This document shows positions 8,547-17,015 of a stretch of DNA of 64,000 bases, piece by piece. Source of the DNA: Rhizobium sp. Root708 (GTDB lineage: Bacteria > Pseudomonadota > Alphaproteobacteria > Rhizobiales > Rhizobiaceae); the NCBI RefSeq assembly GCF_001429725.1, contig NZ_LMHV01000042.1, forward strand, positions 62,073 to 126,072, in the 5' to 3' direction. The notes under the pieces are model-generated. The model was not told the origin of the DNA and made no database searches. It saw only the letters and a program-made list of their open reading frames with translations. Every line of letters begins with the position of its first letter. The first letter of the stretch is position 1. The translations under genes were made by a program, and so were the position numbers.

Positions 8547-9043
8547 TGCTGTCGCGTGACGAATTTGTATCGCGTTTCGGTGGTGTTTTCGAACATTCGC
8601 CGTTCGTTGCCGAGCGTGCCTATGACGACGGTTTCATCGGAGACGAACTGACAGTGGACCGGGTGCATACGGCGCTGGTCGCGATCTTCCGGGCGGCAAG
8701 CCCGGAGGAGCGGCTGGGGGTATTGCGCGCTCACCCCGATCTTGCGGGACGTCTCGCGATCGCGGGTGAACTCACCGAAGACAGCAAGAAGGAACAGGCC
8801 GGTGCCGGGCTTGATCGGCTCAGTGCAGAGGAACATACCCGTTTCACCAATCTCAACACGGCCTATGTCGAGAAATTCGGCTTTCCTTTCATCATCGCGG
8901 TGAAGGGCTTGAATAAGGATGACATCCTGGCGGCCTTCGAAAAGCGCATCGACAATACGCGCGATGATGAGTTTGCGACAGCGACCGCTCAGGTCGAGCG
9001 TATCGCGCTTCTGCGTCTCGAAGCCCTCTTGCCGACACGCTAG
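8546..9043 (+). CDS. uraD: OHCU decarboxylase UraD
   Basis: A 165-residue cofactor-free decarboxylase that converts 2-oxo-4-hydroxy-4-carboxy-5-ureidoimidazoline to S-allantoin, the step before PuuE. It carries RAHPDLAG (61-68) and the active-site loop YVEKFGFPFI. The start at 8546 overlaps the puuE stop; a longer frame back to 8480 would run inside puuE and is not used. The gene order allantoinase then decarboxylase is common in bacterial urate pathways. Confidence 0.93.
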   Translation: MLSRDEFVSRFGGVFEHSPFVAERAYDDGFIGDELTVDRVHTALVAIFRAASPEERLGVLRAHPDLAGRLAIAGELTEDSKKEQAGAGLDRLSAEEHTRFTNLNTAYVEKFGFPFIIAVKGLNKDDILAAFEKRIDNTRDDEFATATAQVERIALLRLEALLPTR

Positions 9044-9099
9044 GGGTCCGCGGTTTGGAGGTGCTTTTCTCTTTTGCATCCATGACTTATAGTTAGCCC

Positions 9100-9393
9100 A
9101 TGAAGCCATCAGACGTGCTGGAGAGGAACAGGCAAGCGATCCGCGAAGCGACGCAGCGCTTCAACGCGGCCAACCCGCGTGTCTTCGGTTCGGTGGCGCG
9201 GGGTGAAGACCGGCCGGACAGCGATCTGGATATTCTGGTGGACGCGCTGCCGGGCAGCACGTTGTTGACGCTGGGCGGCTTGCAGGACGCATTGGAACAG
9301 ATGATGCTGGGTACGTCCATCCATCTGATGACGCCCGGCGACTTCCCCGAACCGGTGCGTATCCGTGTCCTTTCGGAAGCGAAGCCGATATGA
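9100..9393 (+). CDS. mntA: MntA-like nucleotidyltransferase, antitoxin of a HEPN/MNT pair
   Basis: A 97-residue minimal nucleotidyltransferase with FGSVARGE (28-35) and SDLDILVD (41-48), the GSx10DxD signature with both catalytic aspartates. Known MntA antitoxins AMPylate a tyrosine of the partner HepT toxin and so silence it. The stop overlaps the hepT start by 4 bases (ATGA). No good ribosome site precedes the ATG, but TATAGT (9088-9093) ends 6 bases before it, so a leaderless transcript is possible. It sits 56 bases after uraD, within the purine segment. Confidence 0.85.
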   Translation: MKPSDVLERNRQAIREATQRFNAANPRVFGSVARGEDRPDSDLDILVDALPGSTLLTLGGLQDALEQMMLGTSIHLMTPGDFPEPVRIRVLSEAKPI

Positions 9394-9752
9394 GCGTCGA
9401 GCGAATTCCCTACCTGCTGGAGCGCATGCGGCAAGCCGCTACCGATGCCCATCAAATGATCGCCGATGTCAGCAAGGAGCGCTTTCTGGCCGATATCGTC
9501 CTTCAGCGGGCGGTCGGAATGAGCCTCCTGATGGCTTCGGAGATTGCTGCACAACTGATAAAAATCCATCCCGAGTTTATAGTAGAGCACCCGGAGTTTC
9601 CCTGGGGCTCGATGCGAGGTATGCGCAATCGTATTGCTCATGGCTATTTCGACATCGATCTCGACAAGGTCTGGGCGACCGCGAACGACGATGTTCCGGA
9701 CCTGCTCTACAAGCTCGACCTCGTACGCAACTGGCGTGCCGAAGGCGAATAG
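9390..9752 (+). CDS. hepT: HepT-like HEPN-domain ribonuclease toxin (DUF86)
   Basis: A 120-residue all-helical HEPN protein. The motif RNRIAHGY matches the RX4HXY signature of HepT RNases: Arg and His for cleavage, and the Tyr that MntA AMPylates. Such toxins cut tRNA or mRNA when the antitoxin fails. It follows mntA with a 4-base overlap, the usual order. Only 4 bases separate its TAG from the allA start, so the module is embedded in the purine operon rather than beside it. Confidence 0.87.
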   Translation: MSVERIPYLLERMRQAATDAHQMIADVSKERFLADIVLQRAVGMSLLMASEIAAQLIKIHPEFIVEHPEFPWGSMRGMRNRIAHGYFDIDLDKVWATANDDVPDLLYKLDLVRNWRAEGE

Positions 9753-9756
9753 CGAC

Positions 9757-10257
9757 ATGTCTCAATTCCTCGATATTGTTCCCCTGACCAAATCCGCCTT
9801 TGCGCCCTTCGGCGATGTCATCGAAGCCGATCCGGCGACGATGCGCTATATCAACAACGGAACGACGGAACGCTTCCATGCGCTCGCAGCCGCGGAAGCG
9901 GTGGGAGAGGGCGCACGCGTGATCATCAACCTGTTTCGAGGGCAGCCGCGAGCCCTTCCCTACGAGATCGGGATGATGGAGCGGCATCCTTTCGGTAGCC
10001 AGAGCTTTTCGCCGATTTCGGCTCGCTCCTACCTCGTCGTCGTTTCCGAGGATGAGGACGGCAAGCCGGGTCGGCCGCACGTGTTCGTGGCGCGCGGCGA
10101 TCAGGGCGTAAACTATCGCCGTAACGTCTGGCACCATCCGCTGATGTCGCTTGGCGCCGTCAGCGATTTCTTGGTCGTCGACCGCGACGGGCCCGGCAAC
10201 AATCTGGAAGAATATTTCTTCGAAACACCCTTCATCATCAGCGAGCCCAGCCTATGA
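9757..10257 (+). CDS. allA: Ureidoglycolate lyase AllA
   Basis: A 166-residue cupin-fold enzyme that splits ureidoglycolate into glyoxylate and urea, the last carbon-releasing step of ureide breakdown. Family traits are the start FLDIVPLTKSAFAPFGDVIE, YINNGTTERFHAL, MERHPFGSQSFSP, and GVNYRRNVWHHPL near the C-terminus. It follows hepT by 4 bases and overlaps uraH by 4 bases (ATGA). The enzyme that makes ureidoglycolate (AllC/AllD-type or allantoicase) is not in this window. Confidence 0.92.
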   Translation: MSQFLDIVPLTKSAFAPFGDVIEADPATMRYINNGTTERFHALAAAEAVGEGARVIINLFRGQPRALPYEIGMMERHPFGSQSFSPISARSYLVVVSEDEDGKPGRPHVFVARGDQGVNYRRNVWHHPLMSLGAVSDFLVVDRDGPGNNLEEYFFETPFIISEPSL

Positions 10258-10610
10258 CCGGACTGACCACCCACGTACTCGATACCGCGTCCGGCAAGCC
10301 AGCCGAGGGACTGCGGATCGATCTCTTCCATCTCGACGGAGACATCAGGCATCACGTCAAGACGGTCACGACCAATTCCGACGGCCGCGTCGACGGTGGG
10401 CCGATCCTGATCGGCGACAGCTTCAAGGCGGGGACCTACGAACTGCTGTTCCACGCCGGCGACTATCTGCGCGCCGAAGGCACTGCCTTGCCGCACCCGG
10501 CGTTTCTGGACCTCGTCCCCATCCGCTTCGGCATAGCCGACGTTGCCGCGCATTACCACGTGCCGCTGCTGATCTCGCCTTACGGCTATTCGACCTATCG
10601 CGGTAGTTAG
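10254..10610 (+). CDS. uraH: 5-hydroxyisourate hydrolase UraH (transthyretin-like)
   Basis: A 118-residue transthyretin-related protein that hydrolyses HIU, the first product of urate oxidation, to OHCU. It has the N-terminal TTHVLDTASGKPA and ends with the diagnostic YRGS tetrapeptide. Catalytic His (H7), Arg and the C-terminal segment are all present, and no periplasmic signal is seen. It is coupled to allA by overlap and followed 3 bases later by a phosphoesterase gene. Confidence 0.95.
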   Translation: MTGLTTHVLDTASGKPAEGLRIDLFHLDGDIRHHVKTVTTNSDGRVDGGPILIGDSFKAGTYELLFHAGDYLRAEGTALPHPAFLDLVPIRFGIADVAAHYHVPLLISPYGYSTYRGS

Positions 10611-10613
10611 GCC

Positions 10614-11354
10614 ATGCGGTTTGCGGCGATCGCGGATGTTCACGGCAACCACCTGGCGCTCGAAGCCGTCCTGGCCGACATCGCGGCGCAGGGTATTACC
10701 GATATCGTCAATCTCGGCGACTGCTTCAGCGGCCCGCTGACGGCAGGACGCACCGCAGAGTTGCTGCGGGCGCGTGGCATGTTGACCGTTCGCGGCAATC
10801 ACGATCGCTATTTGATCGAACAGCCGCGAGGGGCAATGCATGCGTCGGATGCAGCTGCCTTCGATCAACTGACCGCCGACGATCTGCAATGGTTGCGGGA
10901 ACTGCCGACGAGCGCGGTCTATCGGGACGAGGTTTATCTCTGCCACGCGACGCCTGCTAGGGATGATACCTATTGGCTTGAATCGGTGTCAGCGGAAGGC
11001 CATGTCTTCCTGAAGCCGCTGGCGGAGATCGAGGCGCTGGCCACCGGCGCGGATTTCCCGCTTGTTCTCTGCGGACACAGTCATATTCCGCGAATGGTTC
11101 GCCTTGGCGACGACAGGCTGATCGTCAATCCCGGCAGCGTCGGTTGCCCCGCCTATAACGACGACCTGCCGCACTACCACAAGGTCGAGACCGGCCATCC
11201 GCTGGCGTCTTATTGTATCCTCGAGAAGGGCGAGACGGGCTGGCTTCCGGTCTTCCGCACGGTCGCCTACGACCACATGGCCATGTCGCGCCTCGCAAAA
11301 GAAAACGCCCGCCCGGAATGGGCGGGCGCGCTTGCGACGGGCTGGTTGCCGTAG
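10614..11354 (+). CDS. Calcineurin-like metallophosphoesterase (YfcE/MJ0936 type)
   Basis: A 246-residue cytoplasmic phosphodiesterase with all metal-binding blocks: ADVHGNH (7-13), NLGDC, RGNHDR and CGHSH, plus VNPGSVGCP. The substrate is unknown; relatives act on cyclic nucleotides or dinucleotides. It begins 3 bases after uraH, so it is co-transcribed with the ureide genes, possibly just as a hitch-hiker. Its 3' end contains a terminator hairpin that serves the convergent lldD-like gene. Confidence 0.85.
   Translation: MRFAAIADVHGNHLALEAVLADIAAQGITDIVNLGDCFSGPLTAGRTAELLRARGMLTVRGNHDRYLIEQPRGAMHASDAAAFDQLTADDLQWLRELPTSAVYRDEVYLCHATPARDDTYWLESVSAEGHVFLKPLAEIEALATGADFPLVLCGHSHIPRMVRLGDDRLIVNPGSVGCPAYNDDLPHYHKVETGHPLASYCILEKGETGWLPVFRTVAYDHMAMSRLAKENARPEWAGALATGWLP
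11306..11328 (-). terminator. Rho-independent terminator of the lldD-like gene
   Basis: A perfect 9-bp stem CGCCCGCCC / GGGCGGGCG with a 5-base loop. Read on the minus strand it is followed by TTTTCTTTT. It lies 34 bases past the end of the lldD-like gene and inside the last codons of the convergent phosphoesterase gene. Confidence 0.7.
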
Positions 11355-11361
11355 CTCTTTC

Positions 11362-12504
11362 CTACTGGCGGCCGAGCAGGATCGACTTGTTGACGTCGTT
11401 GATGTCGCGCTTGCCACAAAGCGCCATGGTGACATCCATTTCCTTGCGCAGGATGCTGAGGGCGAGCGTGACGCCTTCCTTGCCCATGGCGCCAAGGCCG
11501 TAGAGGAAGGGGCGGCCGATGTAGGTGCCCTTGGCGCCGAGCGCGATTGCCTTCAGCACGTCCTGGCCGGAGCGGATGCCGCCGTCCAGATGCACTTCGA
11601 CCTTGTGGCCGACGGCATCGACGATCGGTTCCAGCATGCTGATCGACGACGGAGCGCCGTCCAGCTGACGGCCGCCGTGGTTGGAGACGATGATGGCGTC
11701 GGCGCCGGTTTCAGCCGCCGCCTTCGCGTCCTCGACGTCGCAGATGCCCTTGATGATCAGCGGGCCGCCCCATTGTTCCTTGATCCAGGCGACATCGGCC
11801 CAGGAGAGCTGCGGGTCGAACTGTTCGGCGGTCCAGGAGGAGAGCGAGGAGAGATCGGAGACGTTCTTCGCGTGGCCGACGATGTTGCCGAAGCTGCGGC
11901 GCTTGGTCTGCAACATATCGAGGCACCAGAACGGGCGCGTCGCCATCTGCCAGATGTGCTTCGGGGTGAACTTCGGCGGGGCGGAGAGGCCGTTGCGCAG
12001 GTCCTTGTGGCGCTGGCCGAGGATCTGCAGGTCGGCGGTCAGCACCAGGGCCGAGCACTTCGCCGCCTTGGCGCGGTTGATCAGGTTGAGCACGAAATCC
12101 TTGTCGCGCATCACGTAAAGCTGGAACCAGAACGGCTTGGTGGTGACCGAGGCGACATCCTCGATCGAGCAGATGCTCATCGTCGACAGCGTGAAGGGAA
12201 CGCCAGCTTCCTCGGCGGCGCGCGCGGCCAGCATCTCGCCGTCGGCGTGCTGCATGCCGGTCATGCCGGTCGGCGCGAGCGCCACCGGCATTGAGACCTT
12301 CTGGCCGATCATCGTCGTCTCCAGCGTGCGGTTCGTCATGTCGACGAGAACGCGCTGGCGAAGCTTGATCTTGGCGAAATCACTCTCGTTTGCCTGATAG
12401 GTCGACTCCGTCCACGCGCCGGAATCCGCATAGTCGAAAAACATCTTCGGGACACGGCGCTGGGCGAGGTTCTTGAGATCGGCAATTGTGAGAGGATTGG
12501 CCAT
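11362..12504 (-). CDS. lldD: FMN-dependent alpha-hydroxy-acid dehydrogenase (L-lactate dehydrogenase-like)
   Basis: A 380-residue TIM-barrel flavoprotein that oxidises an L-2-hydroxy acid, probably L-lactate, to the keto acid. Signatures are RRVPKMFFDYADSGAW near the start, LAPTGMTGMQHADGE, FQLYVMRD, and the active-site block SNHGGRQLDG with the catalytic His and the substrate-binding Arg. GIRSGQDVLKA and GRPFLYG bind the FMN phosphate. An in-frame GTG at 12519 (SD-like AGGG upstream) is an alternative start. Single gene with its own terminator. Mandelate or glycolate as substrate cannot be excluded. Confidence 0.85.
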   Translation of the reverse strand: MANPLTIADLKNLAQRRVPKMFFDYADSGAWTESTYQANESDFAKIKLRQRVLVDMTNRTLETTMIGQKVSMPVALAPTGMTGMQHADGEMLAARAAEEAGVPFTLSTMSICSIEDVASVTTKPFWFQLYVMRDKDFVLNLINRAKAAKCSALVLTADLQILGQRHKDLRNGLSAPPKFTPKHIWQMATRPFWCLDMLQTKRRSFGNIVGHAKNVSDLSSLSSWTAEQFDPQLSWADVAWIKEQWGGPLIIKGICDVEDAKAAAETGADAIIVSNHGGRQLDGAPSSISMLEPIVDAVGHKVEVHLDGGIRSGQDVLKAIALGAKGTYIGRPFLYGLGAMGKEGVTLALSILRKEMDVTMALCGKRDINDVNKSILLGRQ

Positions 12505-12580
12505 GGATAAGACTTTCACATCTGAATAACGCCATCGCCCTTAACACGATTTCCGAGGCTTTGTGTATCTCTTTCGTCGC

Positions 12581-13549
12581 CTACGGAACAAGAATCAGAC
12601 TGCCTGCGGCACGCCCGTCTTCGAGATATTGCTGGGCCTGTGCAGCCTCTTCGAGAGGGTATTCGCCGGCGATCGCTGCGGTGATGCCTGATGCCAACAT
12701 TCCAACCACGGCCTCGGCCGCCGCCAGGTAGGCGGACGTGTCCGTGATGTAGGCCATGATGCTTGGATGTGTCAGCGATTTTCCGGGGCGAAGCGCGTCG
12801 ACCGCGACAGGCGGGATCGGCCCGCCTGCCTGTCCGATCGTCGCCACCACACCGAATGGGCGGACGGATGCTATGGATTTTGCAAGCATACCGGCGCCGA
12901 TGCCGTCATAGGCGACATCGACGCCGCCATTGTCGGTGAGCGCCTTAACCTCGGTGACGACATCCGCGTCGCGGCCGACGATCAGATGGTCCGCGCCGTA
13001 GCCGCGAGCGAGATCTGCCTTTTCGCCCGAGCTTACGGTTCCGATGACCGTCGCGCCGAGGTGCTTTGCCCATCGCACGAGAATACTTCCAAGCCCGCCG
13101 GCGGCGGCATGGATAAGGACCGTGGTGCCCGGCTCGACGCGATAGGTCTTCGTCAGCAGCATGTAGGCCGTCAGGCCCTTCAGCATGGACGCGGCCGCGA
13201 TCTTTGAGGGGACGCTATAGGGCAGGCGAATGGCGCGGGCTGCCGGCAGGAGGCGTGTTGCGGCATAGGCGCCAACAGGGGCACCGGCATAGGCGACGCG
13301 GTCGCCGGGCTTCAGGTCGGTGACCGCGCTCCCCACGGCTTCGACGGTGCCGGCGCCTTCGACGCCGAGTATGGCGGGATAAGCCGGCAAGGCGTAGAGC
13401 CCGCGCCTGTGGTAGATGTCGAGGAAGTTCACGCCGATCGCGTCATGGCGGATGCGGATCTCGTCGGCGCCAGGCGCCTCGGGCGCCTGTTCCGAAACCT
13501 GCAATTGTTCGACGCCGCCTGAGGTGAGAAGCGTAACGACCTTATTCAT
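12581..13549 (-). CDS. Zinc-independent NADPH:quinone oxidoreductase (QOR family)
   Basis: A 322-residue MDR-superfamily enzyme. The GroES-like N-terminal half has GVNFLDIYHRRGLY and VEGAGTVEAVG, and the Rossmann motif AAAGGLGS binds NADPH. No structural or catalytic zinc cysteines are seen, as expected for quinone reductases. The start at 13549 has GGAGAG 4-5 bases upstream; the frame could extend to 13588 without a ribosome site. It is divergent from a LysR gene, its likely regulator. Confidence 0.85.
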   Translation of the reverse strand: MNKVVTLLTSGGVEQLQVSEQAPEAPGADEIRIRHDAIGVNFLDIYHRRGLYALPAYPAILGVEGAGTVEAVGSAVTDLKPGDRVAYAGAPVGAYAATRLLPAARAIRLPYSVPSKIAAASMLKGLTAYMLLTKTYRVEPGTTVLIHAAAGGLGSILVRWAKHLGATVIGTVSSGEKADLARGYGADHLIVGRDADVVTEVKALTDNGGVDVAYDGIGAGMLAKSIASVRPFGVVATIGQAGGPIPPVAVDALRPGKSLTHPSIMAYITDTSAYLAAAEAVVGMLASGITAAIAGEYPLEEAAQAQQYLEDGRAAGSLILVP

Positions 13550-13577
13550 GGGTACTCTCCGATTGCTGTTGCAGGCA

Positions 13578-13598
13578 TCATTGCGCATGGCGCAGTGA
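13578..13598. promoter_or_regulatory. Inverted repeat between quinone reductase and LysR gene
   Basis: TCATTGCGC (13578-13586) and GCGCAGTGA (13590-13598) form a 9-bp dyad with one mismatch and a 3-base spacer. It is centred between the divergent genes, where a LysR operator is expected. Confidence 0.4.
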
Positions 13599-13643
13599 TC
13601 GAAAATTCCCTATTGTTTCTCATTGAATGGGAAAAAACGAACA

Positions 13644-14495
13644 ATGATCGATTGGGAAAGCCTCCGCTATTTCGCGGCGCTCGCTCGCGCCGGAACGCTG
13701 CTCGGGGCGGCTCGTGCCCTCGGCGTGGAGCACGCGACCGTCGCCCGCCGGGTTGCCGGGCTCGAGGAGCAGATGGGGGTGAAGCTGGTCGACCGGCGCG
13801 GTCGGCGCATCGTGCTGACGCCGGAGGGCGAGCGGGTCGCCGGAATGGCGGAACGGATGGGGCTGGAGGCGCAGGCCGTCGAACGGGTGGGGCTTGCTGC
13901 CGGCGCGACGCTTGCCGGAGAGGTCAGGATCAGCGCGCCGCCGACACTTGCGGCGGCGATGTTGCCGGCAGCGCTGGTCGACCTACGGCTACGGCATCCT
14001 GACATCGGCATCACCATCGTCGGCGAGACGCGCTACGCCTCGCTGGACAGGCGGGAGGCGGATGTCGCGGTTCGCATGACGAAGCCGGAGCAGGGGAATT
14101 TCGTCATCAGCAAGCTCGGGGATGTCGCCTTCGGCCTCTATGCCACGGCTGATTATCTAGCGACGACGCCAGAGGAGAAGAGAACCTTCATCGCCTATGA
14201 TGAGACGATGGCGAGCGCGCCGCAGTCGATCCGGCTTGCCGAGGCAGCCGACGGGAGGAAGGTGGCGCTCAGGGCCACGACACTGGAATTTCAGCTGGCG
14301 GCGGCGCGCGCCGGCGGTGGCATCGCCATGCTGCCGAATTTCATGCTCGCTGGTGTCGACGATCTCGTCGAGGCAATGCCGCAGCCGCAGCCTCTGATGC
14401 GGGAGTTGTGGCTGGTCGTGCACGCCGATATCCGCAACGTGCCGATCATCCGGGTTGTCATGGAAGCGCTGAAATCGATCTCGTGGTCGGGCTAG
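13644..14495 (+). CDS. LysR-family regulator beside the quinone reductase
   Basis: A 283-residue regulator. The N-terminal winged helix is MIDWESLRYFAALARAGTLL with the recognition helix VEHATVARRVAGLE. The effector domain starts near residue 90 (GEVRISAPPTLAAAMLP). It resembles the LysR group that controls a neighbouring quinone reductase or aldehyde-detoxifying enzyme. The frame can be read from a TTG at 13623, but the ATG at 13644 fits the family start. It is divergent from the quinone reductase and ends 12 bases before the convergent RibD-like gene. Confidence 0.85.
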   Translation: MIDWESLRYFAALARAGTLLGAARALGVEHATVARRVAGLEEQMGVKLVDRRGRRIVLTPEGERVAGMAERMGLEAQAVERVGLAAGATLAGEVRISAPPTLAAAMLPAALVDLRLRHPDIGITIVGETRYASLDRREADVAVRMTKPEQGNFVISKLGDVAFGLYATADYLATTPEEKRTFIAYDETMASAPQSIRLAEAADGRKVALRATTLEFQLAAARAGGGIAMLPNFMLAGVDDLVEAMPQPQPLMRELWLVVHADIRNVPIIRVVMEALKSISWSG

Positions 14496-14507
14496 CAGTT
14501 GCCGGTG

Positions 14508-15185
14508 TTACCGGGTGCGGTAACGCAGGTGGATGATATCGCCCTCGAGCTGCTCGACCGAAACGAGCGACAGGGGTTTTGCCGGTGCTGGCGCGCGGTC
14601 GAAGGTCATCGGCATGTCCTTGCCACCGTCGGCGACGGGCAGGATCAGCAGGCTGATCTCGTCGATCAGCCCGGCCGACAGGAAGCCGCCGTTGATCCCG
14701 CCGCCGCCCTCGAGCAACAGCCTTTCGATGCCGAAGTCGGCACGGAGGCGTTCGAGCGCCAGGGCAAGGTCGATCTCGTTGTGGCCGGCAAAGACATAGG
14801 AAATGCCATCGCGGCGGAGTTCCGCCAGATGATTATCAGGCACCGTTTCCGGCAGGATCATCACGATCGGATCGCCATTGATCGCGTCGATGTTCATGTG
14901 CAGTTTGGCGCCTTGGTCGACGGCAACGGCATAGGGACCTTGTGAAGCCCGTGGCGCTTTCCAGGTGGTGCGAGGCAAGGCCTCGACGGCTTCGGCAGGG
15001 CGCGGGTCGCCAGCCGCGAATTCAGCCATGGTCACGCGTCCGACGAGCCAGGCGTCGCCGTTCATCTGCTGGTGCAGGCGCTCATAGATCGTGGTGAGGG
15101 CGGCGGTCATCTCCTCTGGCCATTGAGAGGGTACGATCCGGCCGTCTATGCTCGATCCCATATGCATGATCACGTATGGCTTCAC
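14508..15185 (-). CDS. RibD C-terminal / dihydrofolate-reductase-like protein
   Basis: A 225-residue protein of the RibD_C superfamily: MKPYVIMHMGSSIDGRI at the start, a glycine-rich LLLEGGGGINGG NADPH loop (around 150-161), and GLIDEISLLILP. In riboflavin synthesis this fold reduces the ribosylamino side chain. Stand-alone copies like this one are uncharacterised NADPH reductases, not riboflavin genes. It is the last gene of the minus-strand set cupin-AKR-SDR-RibD-like, 57 bases after the SDR. Confidence 0.8.
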   Translation of the reverse strand: MKPYVIMHMGSSIDGRIVPSQWPEEMTAALTTIYERLHQQMNGDAWLVGRVTMAEFAAGDPRPAEAVEALPRTTWKAPRASQGPYAVAVDQGAKLHMNIDAINGDPIVMILPETVPDNHLAELRRDGISYVFAGHNEIDLALALERLRADFGIERLLLEGGGGINGGFLSAGLIDEISLLILPVADGGKDMPMTFDRAPAPAKPLSLVSVEQLEGDIIHLRYRTR

Positions 15186-15242
15186 GTCGTCCTCCTTTTC
15201 CCGCCGGTGGTGAGAGGCGGCCTGATGCGGCCGCCTCCGATG

Positions 15243-15980
15243 TCAATATTCCTGCCGGGTCGGCCGAAACAAGATTTCATTCACGTCGACATCCTCCGGC
15301 TGGCTCATGGCGAAGGCCACCATGCTCGCGAAGGAATCGGCCGGGATTGCCATCTCGTAGACCTTGCGGATGCGCTCGGCGACGTCAGGTTCGGTGACGC
15401 TGTCGGGCAGCTCGGTCGCAACGGCGCCGGGCGAGATGATCGTCGTGCGGATATTGTAGGGTTTCACTTCCTGCCGCAGCCCTTCGGAAATGACACGCAC
15501 TCCGTGCTTGGTCGCGGCATAGACGGCGCCACCCGGATTGACCTTGTGACCGGCGACCGACGAGACGTTGATGACATGGCCGCTTTTCTGCTCCTTCATA
15601 TAGGGCAGCGCTGCGGCAATGCCGTAGAGCACGCCCTTGAGGTTGACGTCGATCATCCGGTCCCAATCCTCGACCTTGCCGCGCTCCAGTGGAGAGTGCG
15701 GCATCAGGCCGGCATTGTTGATGATGACGTCGATGCGGCCGTGCAGCCGGACGGCGTGGTCGACCAGACGCCTGACCTGATCGACCTTGGTTACGTCGGT
15801 CTCGACGACGGCATCGCTGCCGAGGCCGAGTTCGCCGGCGATCGCATTCAGCCGGTCGAGACGCCGGGCGCCGAGAACGAGCTTGGCGCCGTCTCGCGCC
15901 AGGCGTCGGGCCGCAGCCTCGCCAAGGCCGCTGCTCGCGCCGGTAATCACGACGACCTTGTCCTTGATACCGTCAGTCAT
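15243..15980 (-). CDS. Short-chain dehydrogenase/reductase
   Basis: A 245-residue classical SDR: TGASSGLG cofactor loop (13-20), NNAG, the catalytic Ser (NVSSVAG) and YAATK with catalytic Tyr and Lys. The basic residues after strand 2 (GARRLDR) suggest NADP(H). It lies 31 bases after the aldo/keto reductase in the same direction, so the two probably share a transcript. The substrate is unknown. Confidence 0.85.
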   Translation of the reverse strand: MTDGIKDKVVVITGASSGLGEAAARRLARDGAKLVLGARRLDRLNAIAGELGLGSDAVVETDVTKVDQVRRLVDHAVRLHGRIDVIINNAGLMPHSPLERGKVEDWDRMIDVNLKGVLYGIAAALPYMKEQKSGHVINVSSVAGHKVNPGGAVYAATKHGVRVISEGLRQEVKPYNIRTTIISPGAVATELPDSVTEPDVAERIRKVYEMAIPADSFASMVAFAMSQPEDVDVNEILFRPTRQEY

Positions 15981-16011
15981 GACAAATCCTTTCCGTTCGT
16001 TCGGTCGCCGC

Positions 16012-17001
16012 TCAGCGGTCGACCCTTGCCTGCAGGTGTGCCGGATAGCGGTCGCCCTCGACCTTTATGCCGGCCAGTGCTGCTTCGATGGCCGCAAGAT
16101 CGTCACCCGTCAGCTGCACGGCGGCGGCGCCGATATTCTCTTCCAGGCGGTGCATCTTCGTCGTGCCGGGGATCGGAACGATCCAGGGCTTGCTCGCCAG
16201 GAGCCATGCAAGTGCGATCTGCGCCGGCGTGGCGCCCTTTTCGCGGGCGATCTCGCCCAGCCGATCGACGAGCGCCTGATTGGCCTTGCGGGCTTCAGCC
16301 GAAAAGCGCGGCACGACGTTGCGGAAGTCCTTGCTGTCGAAGGTGGTCTGCTCGTTGATCGCGCCGGTCAGGAAGCCTTTCCCGAGCGGGCTGAACGGAA
16401 CGAAGCCGATGCCAAGCTCCTCGAGCGTCGGCAGGATGTCCTGCTCCGGCTCGCGCCACCACAGCGAATATTCGCTCTGCAGGGCGGCGACCGGCTGCAC
16501 CGAATGCGCGCGGCGGATCGTTCTGGCGCCGGCTTCCGAAAGGCCGAAGTGCTTGACCTTGCCTTCGCTGATCAGGTCCTTGACCGTGCCGGCGACATCC
16601 TCGATCGGCACGTCAGGATCGACGCGGTGCTGGTAGAAGAGGTCGATCACGTCGGTGTTTAGGCGCTTCAGCGCCGCATCGGCAACCTCCCTGATATGGG
16701 CAGGGCGGCTGTTCATGCCACTCTGGCCGCCCTCCGGGCCGAAATTGAAGCCGAACTTGGTGGCGATGACGACCTTGTCGCGGAACGGCGCCAGCGCCTC
16801 GCCGAGCAGGGTCTCGTTCTTGTAGGGACCGTAGGCTTCCGCGGTGTCGAAGAAGGTGACGCCGCGTTCGAAGGCGGCGCGGATCAATTTGATCGCGTCC
16901 GCAGTGTCCGTTGCCGGGCCGTAGCCGTAGCTCAAGCCCATGCATCCGAGGCCGAGGGCGGATACTTCGAGGCCGCTGTTTCCGAGTGTGCGCTTCTGCA
17001 T
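16012..17001 (-). CDS. Aldo/keto reductase
   Basis: A 329-residue (alpha/beta)8 NADPH-dependent reductase, starting MQKRTLGNSGLEVSALGLGCMG. The catalytic tetrad is visible: Asp and Tyr in FFDTAEAYGPYKNE, Lys in VIATKFGF and His in LFYQHRVDP. It resembles the YhdN/AKR13 group, which reduces aldehydes and glyoxal-type compounds. The start at 17001 has AGGAAA 5-9 bases upstream; the frame continues to 17055 without support. The cupin gene ends 14 bases before it. Confidence 0.88.
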   Translation of the reverse strand: MQKRTLGNSGLEVSALGLGCMGLSYGYGPATDTADAIKLIRAAFERGVTFFDTAEAYGPYKNETLLGEALAPFRDKVVIATKFGFNFGPEGGQSGMNSRPAHIREVADAALKRLNTDVIDLFYQHRVDPDVPIEDVAGTVKDLISEGKVKHFGLSEAGARTIRRAHSVQPVAALQSEYSLWWREPEQDILPTLEELGIGFVPFSPLGKGFLTGAINEQTTFDSKDFRNVVPRFSAEARKANQALVDRLGEIAREKGATPAQIALAWLLASKPWIVPIPGTTKMHRLEENIGAAAVQLTGDDLAAIEAALAGIKVEGDRYPAHLQARVDR

Positions 17002-17015
17002 GGAATTTTCCTTTC

